Assembly: GCA_023055425.1 (NCBI GenBank)
Contig: JALGPY010000006.1
Span: forward strand, 73,874,127 to 73,938,126
Origin: Linanthus parryae
Lineage: Eukaryota > Streptophyta > Magnoliopsida > Ericales > Polemoniaceae
Direction: 5' to 3'
Length of the DNA stretch: 64,000 nt
In this document: positions 38,312-51,639 of the stretch, in pieces
Layout: the number at the start of each line of letters is the position of its first letter
Numbering within the stretch: the stretch's first letter is position 1
Made by a program: the position numbers and the translations under genes
Notes under the pieces: model-generated
Told to the model about the DNA's origin: nothing
What the model saw: the letters and a program-made list of their open reading frames with translations, nothing else
Database searches by the model: none

Positions 38312-38531
38312 TCTTACCACCCTTAGAAAAGAGCTTCGTCCCCGAAGCTATCACTACAGTGTGTTAATTAAGCGATCCCTATCCGAAGCTAGTGCGCTAG
38401 ATATGTCATAAATGCCCAAGTAATACTATAATATGCACATGTGAGGTTATAACTGGTCATGCTATATGATATAACGATGCCTAGTACGTGTATGCCAACA
38501 ATTGCTAATCGTAGGGTTATACTCTCGCAAT

Positions 38532-41500
38532 TTATTTTACCTGATCAAACAGGTGAGGGTATCGTTTCATCATGTCAGCTTCCGCCTCCCATGTAGCTCC
38601 TTCTTGTAATTGGTTGGACCAGAGAACCTTGACCAGCGTAGTTGACTTGGTACGGGTGTTCCTGGTTTTCCTATCGAGGATTTTGATGGGTTTCTCTTCG
38701 TAGGAAAGAGACGGATCTAGGTCGACTGGTTCAGGGTCAAGGACATGGCTCGGGTCGTGAATGTAAGGTTTGAGTTGCGAGACATGAAAGACTTTATGAA
38801 CTCGGCCTAGGTTGTTTGGAAGGTTTAGGCGATAAGCAACTTCTCCTATACGATCCATCACCTCGTACGGTCCAATGAACTTGGGACTGAGCTTTCCCTT
38901 CTGGTTGAACCTCATGACGCCTTTGGTTGGAGAAACTTTCAGAAATACTTTGTCACCAACTTTGAACTCTAACGGTCTCCTCTTTGAATCAGCATAAGAC
39001 TTTTGTCGATCTTGGGCTGCCCTCATCCTTTGCTGAATCATCCGAATCTGGTTTGTCGACTCTTCAATCATTTGCGGCCCTAGAATGATAGTCTCACTGA
39101 TGTCGCTCCAACAGAGCGGTGTCCTGCATTTCCTTCCATACAACGCCTCGTAAGGTGCCATTCCTATGCTGGCATGATAGCTGTTGTTGTAGGAGAACTC
39201 TATCAATGGTAGCTTGTCCACCCACGATCCCCCAAAGTCTAAGACACAGGTTCTCAACATGTCTTCTAGTGTCTGAATGGTCCTCTCCGTCTGTCCATCT
39301 GTAGCGGGGTGGAAAGCTGTGCTGAACTTGAGTTCGGTACCCATGGCCTTCTATAGTTCCCTCCAGAAGTGTGATAAGAAGTTCGGATCCCTATCAGAAA
39401 CAATTGAGCTAGGTACTCCATGTAATCTCACCACATCCTTGATGTATGCATTTGCTCTCTTTTCCATATCCCACGTATCTTTCATAGGAATGAATCTGGC
39501 CGTCTTCGTCAGTCGATCAACCACGACCCATATCTGGTTTAGGCCATTAGTCGACGTTGGCAATGCTGTGACGAAGTCCATTGAGATGGAGTCCCATTTC
39601 CATACTGGCACATCTAATGGCTGTAACATCCCTCCTGGTATCTTGTGCTCAAATTTGACCTTTTGGCATGTAAGGCACCGGGACACATAGTCAGCTACCT
39701 CCTTCTTCATGCCCTTCCACCAGAAGTTCTTCTTTAAGTCTTTATACAGCTTGTCTCCCCCTGGGTGTACTGAGTACGGCGTGTAATGAGCTTCTTTCAT
39801 AATCTTCTCCTTCACTTCCGCGCATTTCAATGGTATGCACCATCTTCCCTTGAACTTTACGCTACCGTCTTCGTCGATTCGGAAATCATGAGCTTCACCC
39901 TTACTGATCTTGTCCTTAATCTGCTGCAGAAAAGCGTCTCCTTTCTGGCCTTCCTTAATTTCCTCGAAGATGCTTGGCACAACTGTCAAATTGCACAACA
40001 TATTACTGGCAGTTCCCCTCGTACATACTTCAATTTCCATCTTCTGAAAGTCTTCGCAGAGCTTGCGTGGCAAAACCCACATGGTATTCACCGTGTGCTC
40101 CGTTTTCCGACTCAATGCATCTGCCACCACATTGGCCTTCCCTTCATGGTACAAGATCTGGAGATCATAATCCTTCACCAATTCTAACCATCTCCTTTGC
40201 CGCATGTTCAGCTCCTTCTGCGTGAATATGTACTTCAGACTCTTGTGATCAGTGAAGATCTTGCAAGTCGTACCGTACAAATAATGCCTCCATATCTTCA
40301 GTGCAAACACTATAGCAGCCAACTCCAAGTCATGAGTGGGGTAGTTCTCCTCGTACGGCTTTAGCTGCCTGGAAGCATAAGCAATCACCTTCCCATTTTG
40401 CATCAGAACACATCCCAGTCCATGCTTCGACGCGTCACTGTAAACTTCAAACTCTCCCCCTTCTGTGGGTAAGGTCAACACTGGTGCTGAGGTCAACCTA
40501 TCCTTGAGTGTTTGGAATGCCTCCTCGCACTTGCTGTCCCACACATACTTCGTCGTCTTCTTTATCAAGTTGGTCAGGGGTTTTGCGATCTTTGAGAAAT
40601 CCTTCACGAATCTTCGGTAGTATCCTGCCAGTCCCAAGAAGCTTCGTATCTCGGTTACATTCTTCGGTGTTGGCCAATCTCTTACTGCTGCCACTTTCCC
40701 TGGGTCCACTGACACACCTTCCTTGGATATGATATGGCCCAGGAAAGGCACTTGATCGAGCCAAAACTCGCACTTCGACAACTTCCCATACAACTTTTCT
40801 TCCCTGAGAGTTCCCAACACCTCTCTCAAGTGTTGTTCGTACTCTTCCCTTCCCTTGGAGTAGATCAGGATGTCGTCGATGAACACCACAACAAATCTAT
40901 CCAAGTACTTCTGTAGGACGCGGTTCATCAACTCCATAAATGCTGATGGTGCATTCGTCAAGCCGAACGGCATCACTATATACTCGTAATGACCGTATCG
41001 GGTTCGGAATGCTGTCTTCGGAATATCCTTCTCTGCTATCCTGAGCAGGTGGTACCCTGACCTCAGGTCAACCTTCGAGAACGTATCGGCTCCTTGTAAT
41101 TGATCAAACAGGTCGTCGATCCTGGGAAGCGGATACTTGTTCTTTATGGTTACGTTGTTCAACTCCCGGTAGTCTATGCAAAGCCTGAGACTTCCGTCCT
41201 TCTTCTTCACAAACAAGACTGGTGCTCCCCACGGTGAAACACTAGGCCGGATGAAGCCCTTGTCTAGCAACTCCTTGAGCTGCTCTTTCAACTCCTTCAA
41301 CTCTGCTGGAGCCATCCTGTATGGTGCCTTGGAGATCGGCCCGGTCCCTGGTACCAGGTCGATCGTAAAGTCCACTGCCCTCTTTGGTGGCATTCCGGGA
41401 AGCTCTTCTGGGAACACGTCTGGGAACTCGTTTACCACTGGGATTTTCTCCAACTTCTCCTCTTCTTTTTCCTGGTCATGGATCGTACAGAGATATGCCT

Positions 41501-43208
41501 TATGCCCTTTCTTCACTTCTGATAGGATGGTTAAGGCTGACACAATTTGGATTCGGGGTCCACTGGTTACACCTCTATAGGACAGGCGCTCACCATTGGG
41601 TCCACGGAACCTAACTTTTTGTGTGGCACATTCTATGGTTGCTTTGTACTTGCTAAGACAATCCATACCTAAGATGACATCTAGGTTACCGAGGCTGTAG
41701 AGGATCAGGTTTGAGGGTAGTTCAGTGCCAAGGACTTCTAGTTTGACTTCAGGGTACATGGCTTTACAAGTTACGACCTCTCCGTTAGGGGTAGAGATGG
41801 CAATAGATATGGGTGTTGGAGCAGGTAAATCTAGTTTCTTAACAAATGTGGATGATATGAAAGAAAATGTGGCTCCTGAATCAAATAGGACAAATGCAGG
41901 GACAGAATGGATAAGGAATGTACCAGTCACCACGTTGGCCTGTTCTGCTTGTGTCTGGTTCATGACATTAATGGTCCCAGTTGCAGTACGGGCGACGGCT
42001 GCTGGTGCTGCTGCATTGTTCCCTTGTGGTCGGTTGTTTCCACCTTGCCAGTTGTTTCCTCGGTTGAAGCCTCCTCCGTTGTTGTTGTTCCTCCCAGTGT
42101 TGTAGCCAACGTTGTTGTATCCTCCACCCTGCTGATGGTTCCGCTGGTTCCCTCCAAACTGGTTGTTGCCTCCCTGGTTGTACCCGTAGTTTCCACCTTG
42201 GCGAAAGGCCCCATTTCCTCCTCCGCGGTTGTTGAATTTTCCTCCACTGTTACTTCCTTGAGGTTTGGACCTGCAATCCCTGCTTCGATGGCCCAGCTTA
42301 CCACACTTATAGCAAGTTATCTTGTTCCCTTGGCAGTCTCTTCCCGGGTGATTGTTGCCACATCGCCCGCAATGATAGGCTCGAATCGGTCCTTGCCCTC
42401 CAACATGCTGATTGTTGGGCCGATTCCTCTTATCTCCACCATTGTTCCAATTGCCGCGGTTCTGAAAAGTTGGTGTTGCTTGTGCTTCAGATTTCCTCTT
42501 TCTGCTCTCCTCAAGGTTCTCATCTAGCCTCCTTTGTACATCCTGTGCTGCTCCGTACGCGTCGTGGAGCGTCTCGAAGCGGGTCACCCCCAAAGTGCTC
42601 CGAATTGGGAAGTTTAGGCCTTCCACAAACCTCTTGGCTGCCCTCGCTTCTGTCGGTACGATCTCTGCTCCAAAACTCATAAGTTCCGTGAAGCGATCGT
42701 AGTAGACTGAGAGGCTGTCATTCCTTTGTTTCAGATCTAAGAACTCCTTAAGCTTCCTAGACTTGACGTGGTCAGGGTAAAATCGTTCACGTAGTGCTGT
42801 CTTCAGCTGTTCCCAGCCGAATCCCGACTGAGCGAGGAGTTCTTCTCCCTTGGCAGACCACCATTTGTCAGCTTCCTTCTTGAAGTAGTATACAGCTATT
42901 TCTACCTGTCTGTCCTCCGGGCAGCGCACTGATTTTAGCGTCTTCCCAAAGTCGCGGATCCAGTCCTCCAAGATCGTCGGGTCATCGGTTCTATAGAAGT
43001 AGTCGGGTCGAAGTTCAGCAATCCTTCGCATCACATCTTCTCCTCCAGCCTGAGTGTTCTGCATGATTTGTGTCAGAGCTAGGGTCGCCTGTTCCATGTT
43101 CTGGAATCGGATGGGGTCGTATTCTGGGGCTGGATCGCCTCGATTCATTGCTACTTGTTGAGTTCTGCGACTCCTGGTATAGTAGCGAGGAGGGTTGGAA
43201 TATCGCAT
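38532..43208 (-). pseudogene. Element D gag-pol-chromodomain polyprotein with one in-frame stop
   Basis: Minus strand, ATG 43208 to stop 38534-38532, 1559 codons. It is broken only by TAG at 39353-39351 in the integrase, just after HFWREL. Order: gag (residues ~60-210), two zinc knuckles (280-292, 299-312), protease DSG (443-445), reverse transcriptase with FIDD (776-779; most relatives have YIDD), RNase H ([11 protein letters not shown]), integrase zinc finger and core, then a C-terminal chromodomain-like segment ([13 protein letters not shown] to [15 protein letters not shown]). Relatives carry a glutamine codon at the stop position, so a single C-to-T change explains it. As it stands the protein ends at 1285 residues, without the end of integrase and the chromodomain. 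Confidence 0.93.
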
Positions 43209-43610
43209 GGTATCCTATGGATATAATCTCTTTCAAAATAATATCTAACTTATGCGCACATATATAGTACTCGTGTATCAGGTCATAATGTCACTGAAAT
43301 GTTCTAAGGTGCACATGAAACGCATACCAACCAAACAGATAATGACCACACTTGGTGGCATCACATGTAATCTCAATTTAGCAAGGAATCCGCCTGACAA
43401 TAAGTCATACCATGGCATCACAGATTATTTTAACAAAGAATCCTCCTGAAGTTAAGTCATATCATATATCAGATAAATAAACTACCCTTCAACCCCCGGC
43501 TTGTCAGATTTTTATTCCTTATTTTTGTTTTCCCTATGTTGATTTTAATTCTGAAAATATTTTTAAACTTAGTTTGGTGGATATCGTAGGTTCGTACTAA
43601 CTTAGAACCG

Positions 43611-43625
43611 TCGGCGCTGATACCA
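43611..43625 (-). other. Element D primer-binding site
   Basis: The complement reads TGGTATCAGCGCCGA, two bases from the 5' LTR. It matches the initiator tRNA-Met primer type used by Tekay elements. The 0.4-kb leader 43209-43610 shows nothing else. Confidence 0.85.
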
Positions 43626-43627
43626 TC

Positions 43628-46600
43628 TGCAACACCCCCAAATCATACGGCCGGCCGAACCGTATATTTGGAAAGATGCCTCCGTCCGAGGAGATAAACC
43701 CCACTGGATACGGAGCAGGATCGCCGGTTCTTAGTTAATACAACCATCGATAATCCAAATATAAATTATTATACATTCATAATAAACCAGTGCCATTGTC
43801 TGAAAAATATAAGTACATTACATTTGAAATGAAAATTACTAGGTGATGTACTAAACAGCCTGATACTCTAGCCATCCGCGTTGTGAACGTCTCCCACCTT
43901 ACTCGTAACCTGCGGGTTTTGAAATAGCACAAGCCGACCGCAGGAAAATTTTAATCAGTAAAAACTGAGTAAATTCATATTGCAATATGTAAAACGAGTT
44001 TTGGCACAAAAGCATGTATATAAATCACATGATATTTAACGCGTAGCAAAACGAGCTGCCAAATATTAATCGATTCCTTTTCTTATTCTTTAGTTCAGCT
44101 GGCGTAGTGTTGCCCAGCGGGTGTCAAATGCCCCAGAGAGGTTACGATGCAATATATACTACCACAGAGTGCCTCTTGGGATTATCTAAGATCCCAATTC
44201 ACCCGAGCGTTGTGGGATGCCCATACGTCAAATCCCCGCTCATAAACACGACTATGAGACCTTAAGTGTCGACACCCCTATACCGTTGTAACCTGCACAG
44301 GTATAAGTAGTACTCCATAGTTTCACAATACATGGGAGATCGCAAACTGGCGCTCCCGGCCGGAGCCGTAAATATAAAAGGGGATCGCAAACTGGCGCCC
44401 CTGGCCGGAGCCGTAACAAAAAGGGGATCGCAAACTGGCGCCCCTGGCCGGAGCCGTAATTTCCGCATCCTCTGTGCATTGCCCCAATTATATTATAGTG
44501 CATTTATTCATTTTCATTTTCATTCCTCAAGTGTATCACTTGGATTTCCAGTTGTCATTCCACAACCATAATATTTGGACATAAATTCATGATTTTCAAT
44601 CGAAATGCTTTAAAGAGAATTTCTTAAGATATAGATCACAACGTTTGATAAATCTCAAGTATCGCAAGTTAAGACAATTTGTAACGCACACAAAATCACA
44701 TTTTGATAGTTCAGGTATTGCACATATGAACTTACCGATGATAAGTAGCTCGTTGTGTCTATGACAAGGGAGTCCTACCACTCGTATTCAATAAACTCGT
44801 CGCCTACGAAATCGTCGCCTACAAATTTTAAGTTCTAATCAATTCAAATCCCAACTAGCATGTGAAATGCAATTATGCTATGGATGTCCAAATTATTGAG
44901 TGGCCTTCCTTATTTTAATTTTCAATATGACCCCAAAACCCTCATTTTATTTATTTAAAATAATCTTCAAGTCAATTATTTTGTCAATCTATAATGTAGC
45001 TATTTTAAAAATGTAGCTAGGGATTATTAAATAATTCTTTTAGAAACTTGTATTTATTTAGTCACACACTAGCCATACACCCCTCTAATAATATTTCACA
45101 AAACGATTTAGATAAATTAAATATATCAAAGAGTATAATTATCCCAATATCATTTATTTATACTTTATTTGTATTTATTTAACACTTAGGAGATTCTTAT
45201 AACAATATTTCTCTTTTGCATTCATAAATTTTTTCCATAAAAGAATATAGTTATTTATTGGAGGCATCATCCCAAGTTATAACCAAAACTTTGTCCTTTA
45301 GTTTATTACACAATAGTAGTTATATGCTTATATATTTAAACCAAACATTGTGTTACTTGAGTAGTTTTATTTTCTTTTATTTATTTATTTACTTGTCTAA
45401 ACGAATTATTATTTAGTAGTTAGTAAAACGCCTTATTCACAAATAATCATACCTCATAAATTTGTAAAATCAAACTCTACACAATATTCACTTCTTAAAT
45501 CATTTGTACCCAAAGCATGTATTTGTATAATTATGAATACTAATTTTAGTTGATTAAGTAAAATATTAAGTTTATAAAGAATTTTCAGATTTGCTAAACT
45601 TCTATTAGGTCCCCCAACTTTCTGTTATTTACCAAAATCACCCCCTCTCTTCAACTCACGTACATCACCCCCTTACCCCTGAAAATCAATTCATGAATCT
45701 TCAACTACAGTGATACCCATGCCATTTCGACAATCAGAAACTCAAATTCAAGTTTTAATATGAAGATTTGAGCCAATAATCAACTGAAACGGTTACCGAA
45801 TGGTGGATTAAATCGTCGCCGAAGTTTGCGTCGGAGCTCGCCGGAATTCGTGGAGTTCCGGTTGTTGGGTGGCCGTGACTGGACAATTCTGGGTTCGGTC
45901 GGACCCCTAGGGACGTGGGAGAGTCGCCGGAAGGGAAGAAATCGGGCGGCAAAGGCCGGCGGCTGGGTTCCCGTCGGGTCGGGTCTCCGGGTCCGATTCG
46001 GCGGCGACCTTTTGCCGCCGCTGCAACTGCTGTTGCTGCTGCTGTGTTTCGCGACCAGAGAGGGAGAGAGAGAAAGAGGGACGAGGGAGGAGAGGGACTG
46101 TTGGTGATGATGGTGGTTTTAATGGAGGAGGTGGTGGTGGCGTTGGCGTCGGCAGTGGCCAGTGGGTGGTGTTGGTGTTGTTGCTGCCTTTGTTTTGTTG
46201 TGGCAGAGGAGGAGAAGGGATTGAGATGGAGGGGAATTGGGGTGAGAGAAGAGAGACAGGGAGATGGTGGAGGTGATGCCGGTGGTGGTTGGTCGGGGAA
46301 GGCAGCGGCAAGGCCGCTGCCGCTGCTCTGTTCTTCGTCGGTAAAAACAGAGAGAAAGAGGGAGAGACAGGGGTGAGAGGGATGAAGGGGAGAGAGTGGT
46401 GGTGCAGGTGGTGGTCTCGGTGGCAAGGAGAAGGAGATGGTGGTGGTCGATGGTGATGGTGGAAGCCGAAGGTGGTGGTGTTGACGGGGGTCGTGTTGTT
46501 GCCGAAGGCAAAAGAGGGAGAGGGGAAGATGGAGAGAGGCGATGGTGGGTTTTGTTGTTTTGTTTTTTGTGATGAGGAGGAAGGAGTAAGGGGGTTTTTA

Positions 46601-46896
46601 TAGACAAGGGGGTGATGGTGAGGGTGTTGTTGTGTGTTTCGGGTGAGAGATGAGAGAGAGGCAGGGAGAGATTTTGTGTGTTGTTTTTGGTGTGTTGCTG
46701 TGAGGGATGAGGGAGAGGAAGAGAGGAGGAGTTGTCTTTGTGAGGGTGTGGTGTGAGAGAGAAATGAATTGTGTTTGTGTGTTTGCCAGAGGGAGAAGGA
46801 GAAAAACAAGGGGAGAGAGAGGGAGAGGTATGTGGTGACGGGGAGAGAGGAAGAGGGAAGAAGGGGGTGTTGTGTGATGGTGGAGAAAATGAAAAA

Positions 46897-46937
<41 letters not shown>

Positions 46938-47026
46938 TGTGTCGTGGATGGTGATGTAGGGGGGAAAGGGGAAAAATGTTGTAGGAGTATTTTAATATTG
47001 GTGTTGTTACTATTGTTATTATTATA

Positions 47027-47111
<85 letters not shown>

Positions 47112-47371
47112 CATTATTATCATTATTACTATTATTATTGTTTTACTATTATTGTATTATAGTATGTATACGTATATAAGCCTCGTATTATACGGGTATA
47201 GGAATACGGTATTATTATACAGTATAAATACACTATTATTTATATTTGTTTATGTAAAAGACAACTACTCCCCCTTAAGTTTCCAAAATGCATGGTTTAG
47301 CCCCCGTATTTGTAATAAATATTTTGAAGAAAATGCACAATCTCCCCCATTAGATAAAATCGGGTATTTCA
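43628..47371 (-). repeat. Element D 5' LTR (right copy)
   Basis: 3744 bp. It differs from the left copy by scattered substitutions (for example near 43879, 44103, 44209), loss of the ~85-bp GA-rich stretch after the (GT)n run, and a longer (ATT)n run (about 47025-47130). The three-copy GC-rich repeat is at 44334-44461. Confidence 0.92.
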
Positions 47372-47376
47372 TGTAA

Positions 47377-48881
47377 TGCAGGTGTAAACATGTATATAAA
47401 TACTCTAGAACGGGGGCGGGGGGGGGGGGGGGGGGGGGTTGAATAGAATATGCTAGCTTTTGACAAAACACATTTTTTTGAAACTTAAGTAGAGCAAACT
47501 GTTGATATCTCAAAGCTTTGAAAAGGATTTGAGAAACTTAAACATATAACATCAGAGTATAGAGGTTCCAAATCTTTGAGACTTGGAAAGCTCCAAAGCT
47601 TTGAAACTTCCAATATAAACTGTATGTAAATGCAGCAAAAAGTAAATAGCAAGAACACATAGATTTTACAGAGTTCAGTCACAATTGGACCTAGTCTCTG
47701 CCTGAGGGATCTAATCCCTCCAGGATTCAAACACAACGTCTTTTTAATCACCCGAATTTAGTCCTAGATCTCAAGCCTAAGTGAGCTAGCTTACACTTGT
47801 ACAGCTTGTAGTTCCCAGCCTATCTAGTTACAGGCTACAACCTGTTGAAACAATAAGAAGCTCTTGTTGTTCACTTGAACAACCAAACTACTAAGTTTAG
47901 TGAGGTTTTAGAGATGAAGATAAATAAGACAATTGAGTACAAGAAGAAGAACTCAGAAAAGATAAGTTGTTTAAACCTGGAAGAGTTCTTCTGAATTTGA
48001 ATGATCTTCAGTCTAATGGAGTTGAATTCATGAATGATTTGAAGAGATGTATGAACTTGAGTTTCCCAGAAAGTTTCTCTCTTCAAAACCACGATCTCTG
48101 AATATCTTATAACTCTCTGCAATTCAAATTTAAGTAGCTGATATCAGTCTACAACTGACTTGAGAGATTTCAGGAACAGAATTCCTAAAATATCTCCTAT
48201 CTGATAAGCTCCTATCAACAGCTTAATTTGAATGCATTGCTGATCTGTTTATGGACAATGGAGTGTCCAACAAACCTGCATATACTCAGCAAACAAGATC
48301 AAACAAATAACAATACAATCTAGCAAAAAGATCTGCTTGAAACAACAACTATCAGTTAATGAGAAACATATGCTAGAGTTGTCTGCTGACAGTTCTGAGT
48401 TAACAAATATATTCAATCTCATGAGTATATCAAGAAACTATTATAGATCACACAATAATATACACTAATCAGCTTGTATCAAGTTCTAAGTATCACTGAT
48501 TCCACCTGCATACAGGAAGATGATTAGAAGAGCTTAGCATCAAAGAGTAACTAGAATATCTCAAAGCTTTGAAGCTTTGCCTGCTAACTTCCCCAGAATG
48601 AACGTTGGATTCTCAATCCAACTTAGCCTGCAATGATCAACTTAGAGCATAGATTGCTAAATGAAATCAAATAATTAATCCATATCATCATCAAAACATA
48701 ACCAAACCCTGCACAAAAACAGTTAGATAGAATAGCATATAGGAACTGCTACAGTAACTCAAAGCTTTGAAGCTTTGGTACTTAGCAATTTCTTATGCTT
48801 GTGTTTCTGGCTATCATCAAGGAGCTAAGCTCTCTGCTTGTATGTTCACAACATAATGTCCATGAGCTTCAGACTTACCCA
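47377..48881 (-). repeat. Element E 3' LTR, main part (left copy)
   Basis: It continues from the 13 bp at 34498-34510 on the far side of element D. It includes a G-run (47412-47438, broken by one C) and exact CAAAGCTTTG palindromes at 47511, 47594, 48562 and 48760. It ends TTACCCA next to the purine tract. Confidence 0.88.
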
Positions 48882-49229
48882 TCTCCCCCTTGATGAAAGA
48901 CAAAACACATTATTTGAATACTGATATCCTGCAACTTACAATCAGTAGTAAAATCACAGAATATGAGTAACAAAAATTCAAATACCACAGAATTGCATAG
49001 ATAACATCTACCAGATCCAGATTTATAACAAACCATAAATCTGGATACTAAACATCCTTAAAACATAAAACCTACTAAAACACATAAACACATAATCTTC
49101 TCCCCCTTTTTGACTTTCATCAAAAAAGTAGAAGAAATATAGGATCTGTTCAGAGTGTTTTTAGAAAAGTAAAAAAGATAACCTAAAATTCAGGACTGAG
49201 AAGAGTAGAAAGAATAGAGAGAATGAGTT
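48882..49229 (-). other. Element E 3' non-coding region with multiple polypurine tracts
   Basis: On the minus strand AAGGGGGAGA directly abuts the 3' LTR (complement of 48882-48891). A second tract, AAAAAGGGGGAGA, lies at about 49100-49112, and a third is found after pol (about 51503-51515). Several such tracts are typical of Sireviruses. Confidence 0.7.
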
Positions 49230-51071
49230 CAAGGCTTTGAAGATCCTGAGGACTTTGCTTTTCCCTTGCCTTTGCCCTGAGTCTCCTCTTCCTCTTCTTC
49301 TGAGACTTCTGCATCTTCAGCCTGTTCTTCAGTCTACCTTTCTGGTTCTTCAGCTTCCACAGATTCAGCTCTCATCTTCTCCACAACCTCATCAACCAAC
49401 TTGTCTAGATCTGCAGCTTCCTTTTCTCTTTCTCTGCAGCAGTTTCCTCAGCATTTGCCTCATCTTCAGATTGTTCAATGAGATCCTTTGATGTCAGAAC
49501 AACAGGAATACCTTTCTTCTTCTTCTTCTTCTATTTCTTGAGAGCTTCTCCCAGAACTTCCTCTGAATCAATGATGGTATCTCTGCTTTCTGAAGAAGGC
49601 ACTTTCTTCAGATCCAAACCTTTGATGATCAGGTCAAGTTTGTTCAGCACCAAACCTTTGAACTTAGTCTGGTCATTGGATAAGTCAAACATACTTTGTC
49701 TCAAGTCCTCCTCAACATCTTCCAGAACTTCAACCCTATCTATAATCTGTGAAAAATCTAGATTAACAGGAACCTTAGGGGTTGAAGCAGCTCTAGGTTT
49801 GATGAATTCATTATCCTTCAGCTCCTTAATATTCAACTCTGAATAGAACTTCCACTTTCCTTTAGCAGTATACACAAACCCAATCTTTTGAAGAGATGCT
49901 TCATCAACTACCCCAAAACCAATAGTGATCTTCTCTTCATCCTCCATAGCAATCCCAAAATGCTTGAAAAACAATGTTAAGACATTGGCATAGGGTAGGG
50001 AGTGGCTTCTAGTCCTAGTTCGACAATAGACCATATGCTACATCACCACAGTAGGAAGGTCTACCTCAAACCCTTGACAAATCAAATACATTAAGATCAG
50101 CACCTTGTCTGTCACCAACTCTTTGGAATATTCTCTGGGGACAAAACATCTCATAATGAGAACAGGATTTTGGCTTCACAGTTTAACACGGAATGTGTTA
50201 AATTCTTGGGTTCAGAAGTGGTTTCCTCCAAGAAAAACATGGCTTGGGATTTCTCTATAATTTCTTTCCTATTAGGATAATCACCAACCTTATACTTCCT
50301 AGGTACTCCCAAAACTTTGGATAACACCTTGTGATCTAACATAATGTCCACACCAGCCACTCTTGAACTGAGAATGTATCTGTCACTATCATCAAGTTCT
50401 TGTACGAGATTTAGATAAAACAGTCTAGTTAACATAGGGTAAGCTTCAGAAGGAGGGTTCAACAGACTTCCAACAGATGAGTTTCTCAAACTCTTAATGT
50501 AGTCTAAATCCAAAATGTCTAATAACTCACTACTGATTAGACTACAAAAAGAAACCTTAGATGATGCATACCCATCCATCCATACAGTCTTAAATTCAGA
50601 ATTAACAAACCAAGATTCAGGCAAGAGGTTCTTACCAAAATTTGTGGCTTTCTTGGTTTTCACTGCAGTGTGCTTAACCCTCTTCTTATCAGGGGTTGCT
50701 TCACCCTTATTTTCTAGATTTGCTTCTGCTTTCTTGTCACCAACCTTCTTTTCTTTTGAAGATGGTACATTCTTCTTTTCCTTCTCAGCAGTCACTTCTT
50801 TCTTCTTCATACTTGACTCTTCCTCCTGATCCTTGTTCCCTTTTTCTTTCACCACTTCCTCTGTTGCAAATTCTGAATTTGACCCAGCCCTTGCTTCTTC
50901 TTGAACTTGCTTCCCCTTCTTGGTCCTCTTTGTAGGAGGAGAAGTCTCATGAACACTGGTCGTGTCTACAGAGTCTGATCCATGGATGGTGATCTTCCTG
51001 TTAGCCTTTCTATTCACCCTCTTGTTGGAGTTCTGACCTAGCTGCTTGATCCTTTCTGAATTTCTCTCCAT
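49230..51071 (-). pseudogene. Envelope-like ORF of Sirevirus-like element E, broken
   Basis: A large minus-strand coding region follows RNase H. From ATG 51071 it gives a Lys/Glu-rich, charged N-terminal domain of about 125 residues. A globular segment follows (ESWFVNSEFKTVWMDGYASS, RVAGVDIMLDHKVLSKVLGV). After a frame break near 50155 and a stop near 50036 it continues with IAMEDEEKITIGFGVVDEAS and a helical, acidic tail reaching about 49235. Position after pol, size and composition match the envelope-like ORFs of SIRE-type elements, whose role is unknown; nothing here proves membrane fusion. In frame upstream of the chosen ATG a hydrophobic stretch (LFSLILYIYIFVSISL) could extend the N-terminus. 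Confidence 0.75.
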
Positions 51072-51639
51072 TTGGGTTAGGGTTTGAGAGAGTTTGAGAG
51101 AATGGGAAGAGAGAGAGATAGAGACGAAGATATAGATGTAGAGAATGAGAGAAAATAAGCCTGAAGCTGGCTTAAGTAGGTAGAAGAGTTTGAGGTAAAG
51201 TAGGAGATTTGCATGCAAAAAGATTTCAGAAGATTTTCAAGCTATTTGTAGATATTTTGATCAAATCTCTGAACATTTGAAAATATTCTGTAATTATCAA
51301 AAAATATATTACAAAAATTTTCATGATCCAATTTTTAGAGATAATGCAAATTCACTCATCAAAGCAGTGAAACAGTAGTTCAAAGCTTTGAGAGGTTTCA
51401 GACTAACATAGAAACTTCAAACCTTTGAGCCATACTTTCAAGGCTAAAGAAAGTATAATCTAAAGGTTTTGAGATTTACACAGATAATACATATGGTAAC
51501 TAATTACTCCCCCTAAACCAATGCTTCCTTGTTTAGCATACCCAATTCAAGCCTTAGGGATGCAAACCTCTCATCTGGCAGTGGTTTAGTGAAAATATCA
51601 GCTATTTTCTTAGAAGTAGAAATAAAAGATAGGGCAATA
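51072..51639 (-). other. Element E spacer between pol and envelope-like ORF
   Basis: Contains the polypurine-like GGTTTAGGGGGAGT (complement of about 51503-51516), a palindrome at 51381-51390 and AT-rich sequence. It may hold an envelope-like ORF promoter or splice acceptor, but none can be identified. Confidence 0.5.

Larger units (their letters stand above)
34511..47371 (-). mobile_element. Tekay-like Ty3/gypsy chromovirus D, 12.9 kb
   Basis: LTRs 34511-38311 (3801 bp) and 43628-47371 (3744 bp), ends TGCAACACCC and GGGTATTTCA. The target duplication TGTAA is at 34506-34510 and 47372-47376. Minus-oriented gag-pol ends in a chromodomain. An initiator-Met primer site lies inside the right LTR and a polypurine tract next to the left LTR. 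LTR size, primer and chromodomain fit the Tekay/Del lineage. The LTRs show scattered substitutions, clearly more than those of A and B. It sits 13 bp inside the left LTR of element E. Confidence 0.93.

Noticed and set aside
41907..42527. 206-codon plus-strand open frame
   Set aside because: Antisense to the gag zinc-knuckle and Asn/Gly-rich region of element D; codon composition is a by-product of that sequence.
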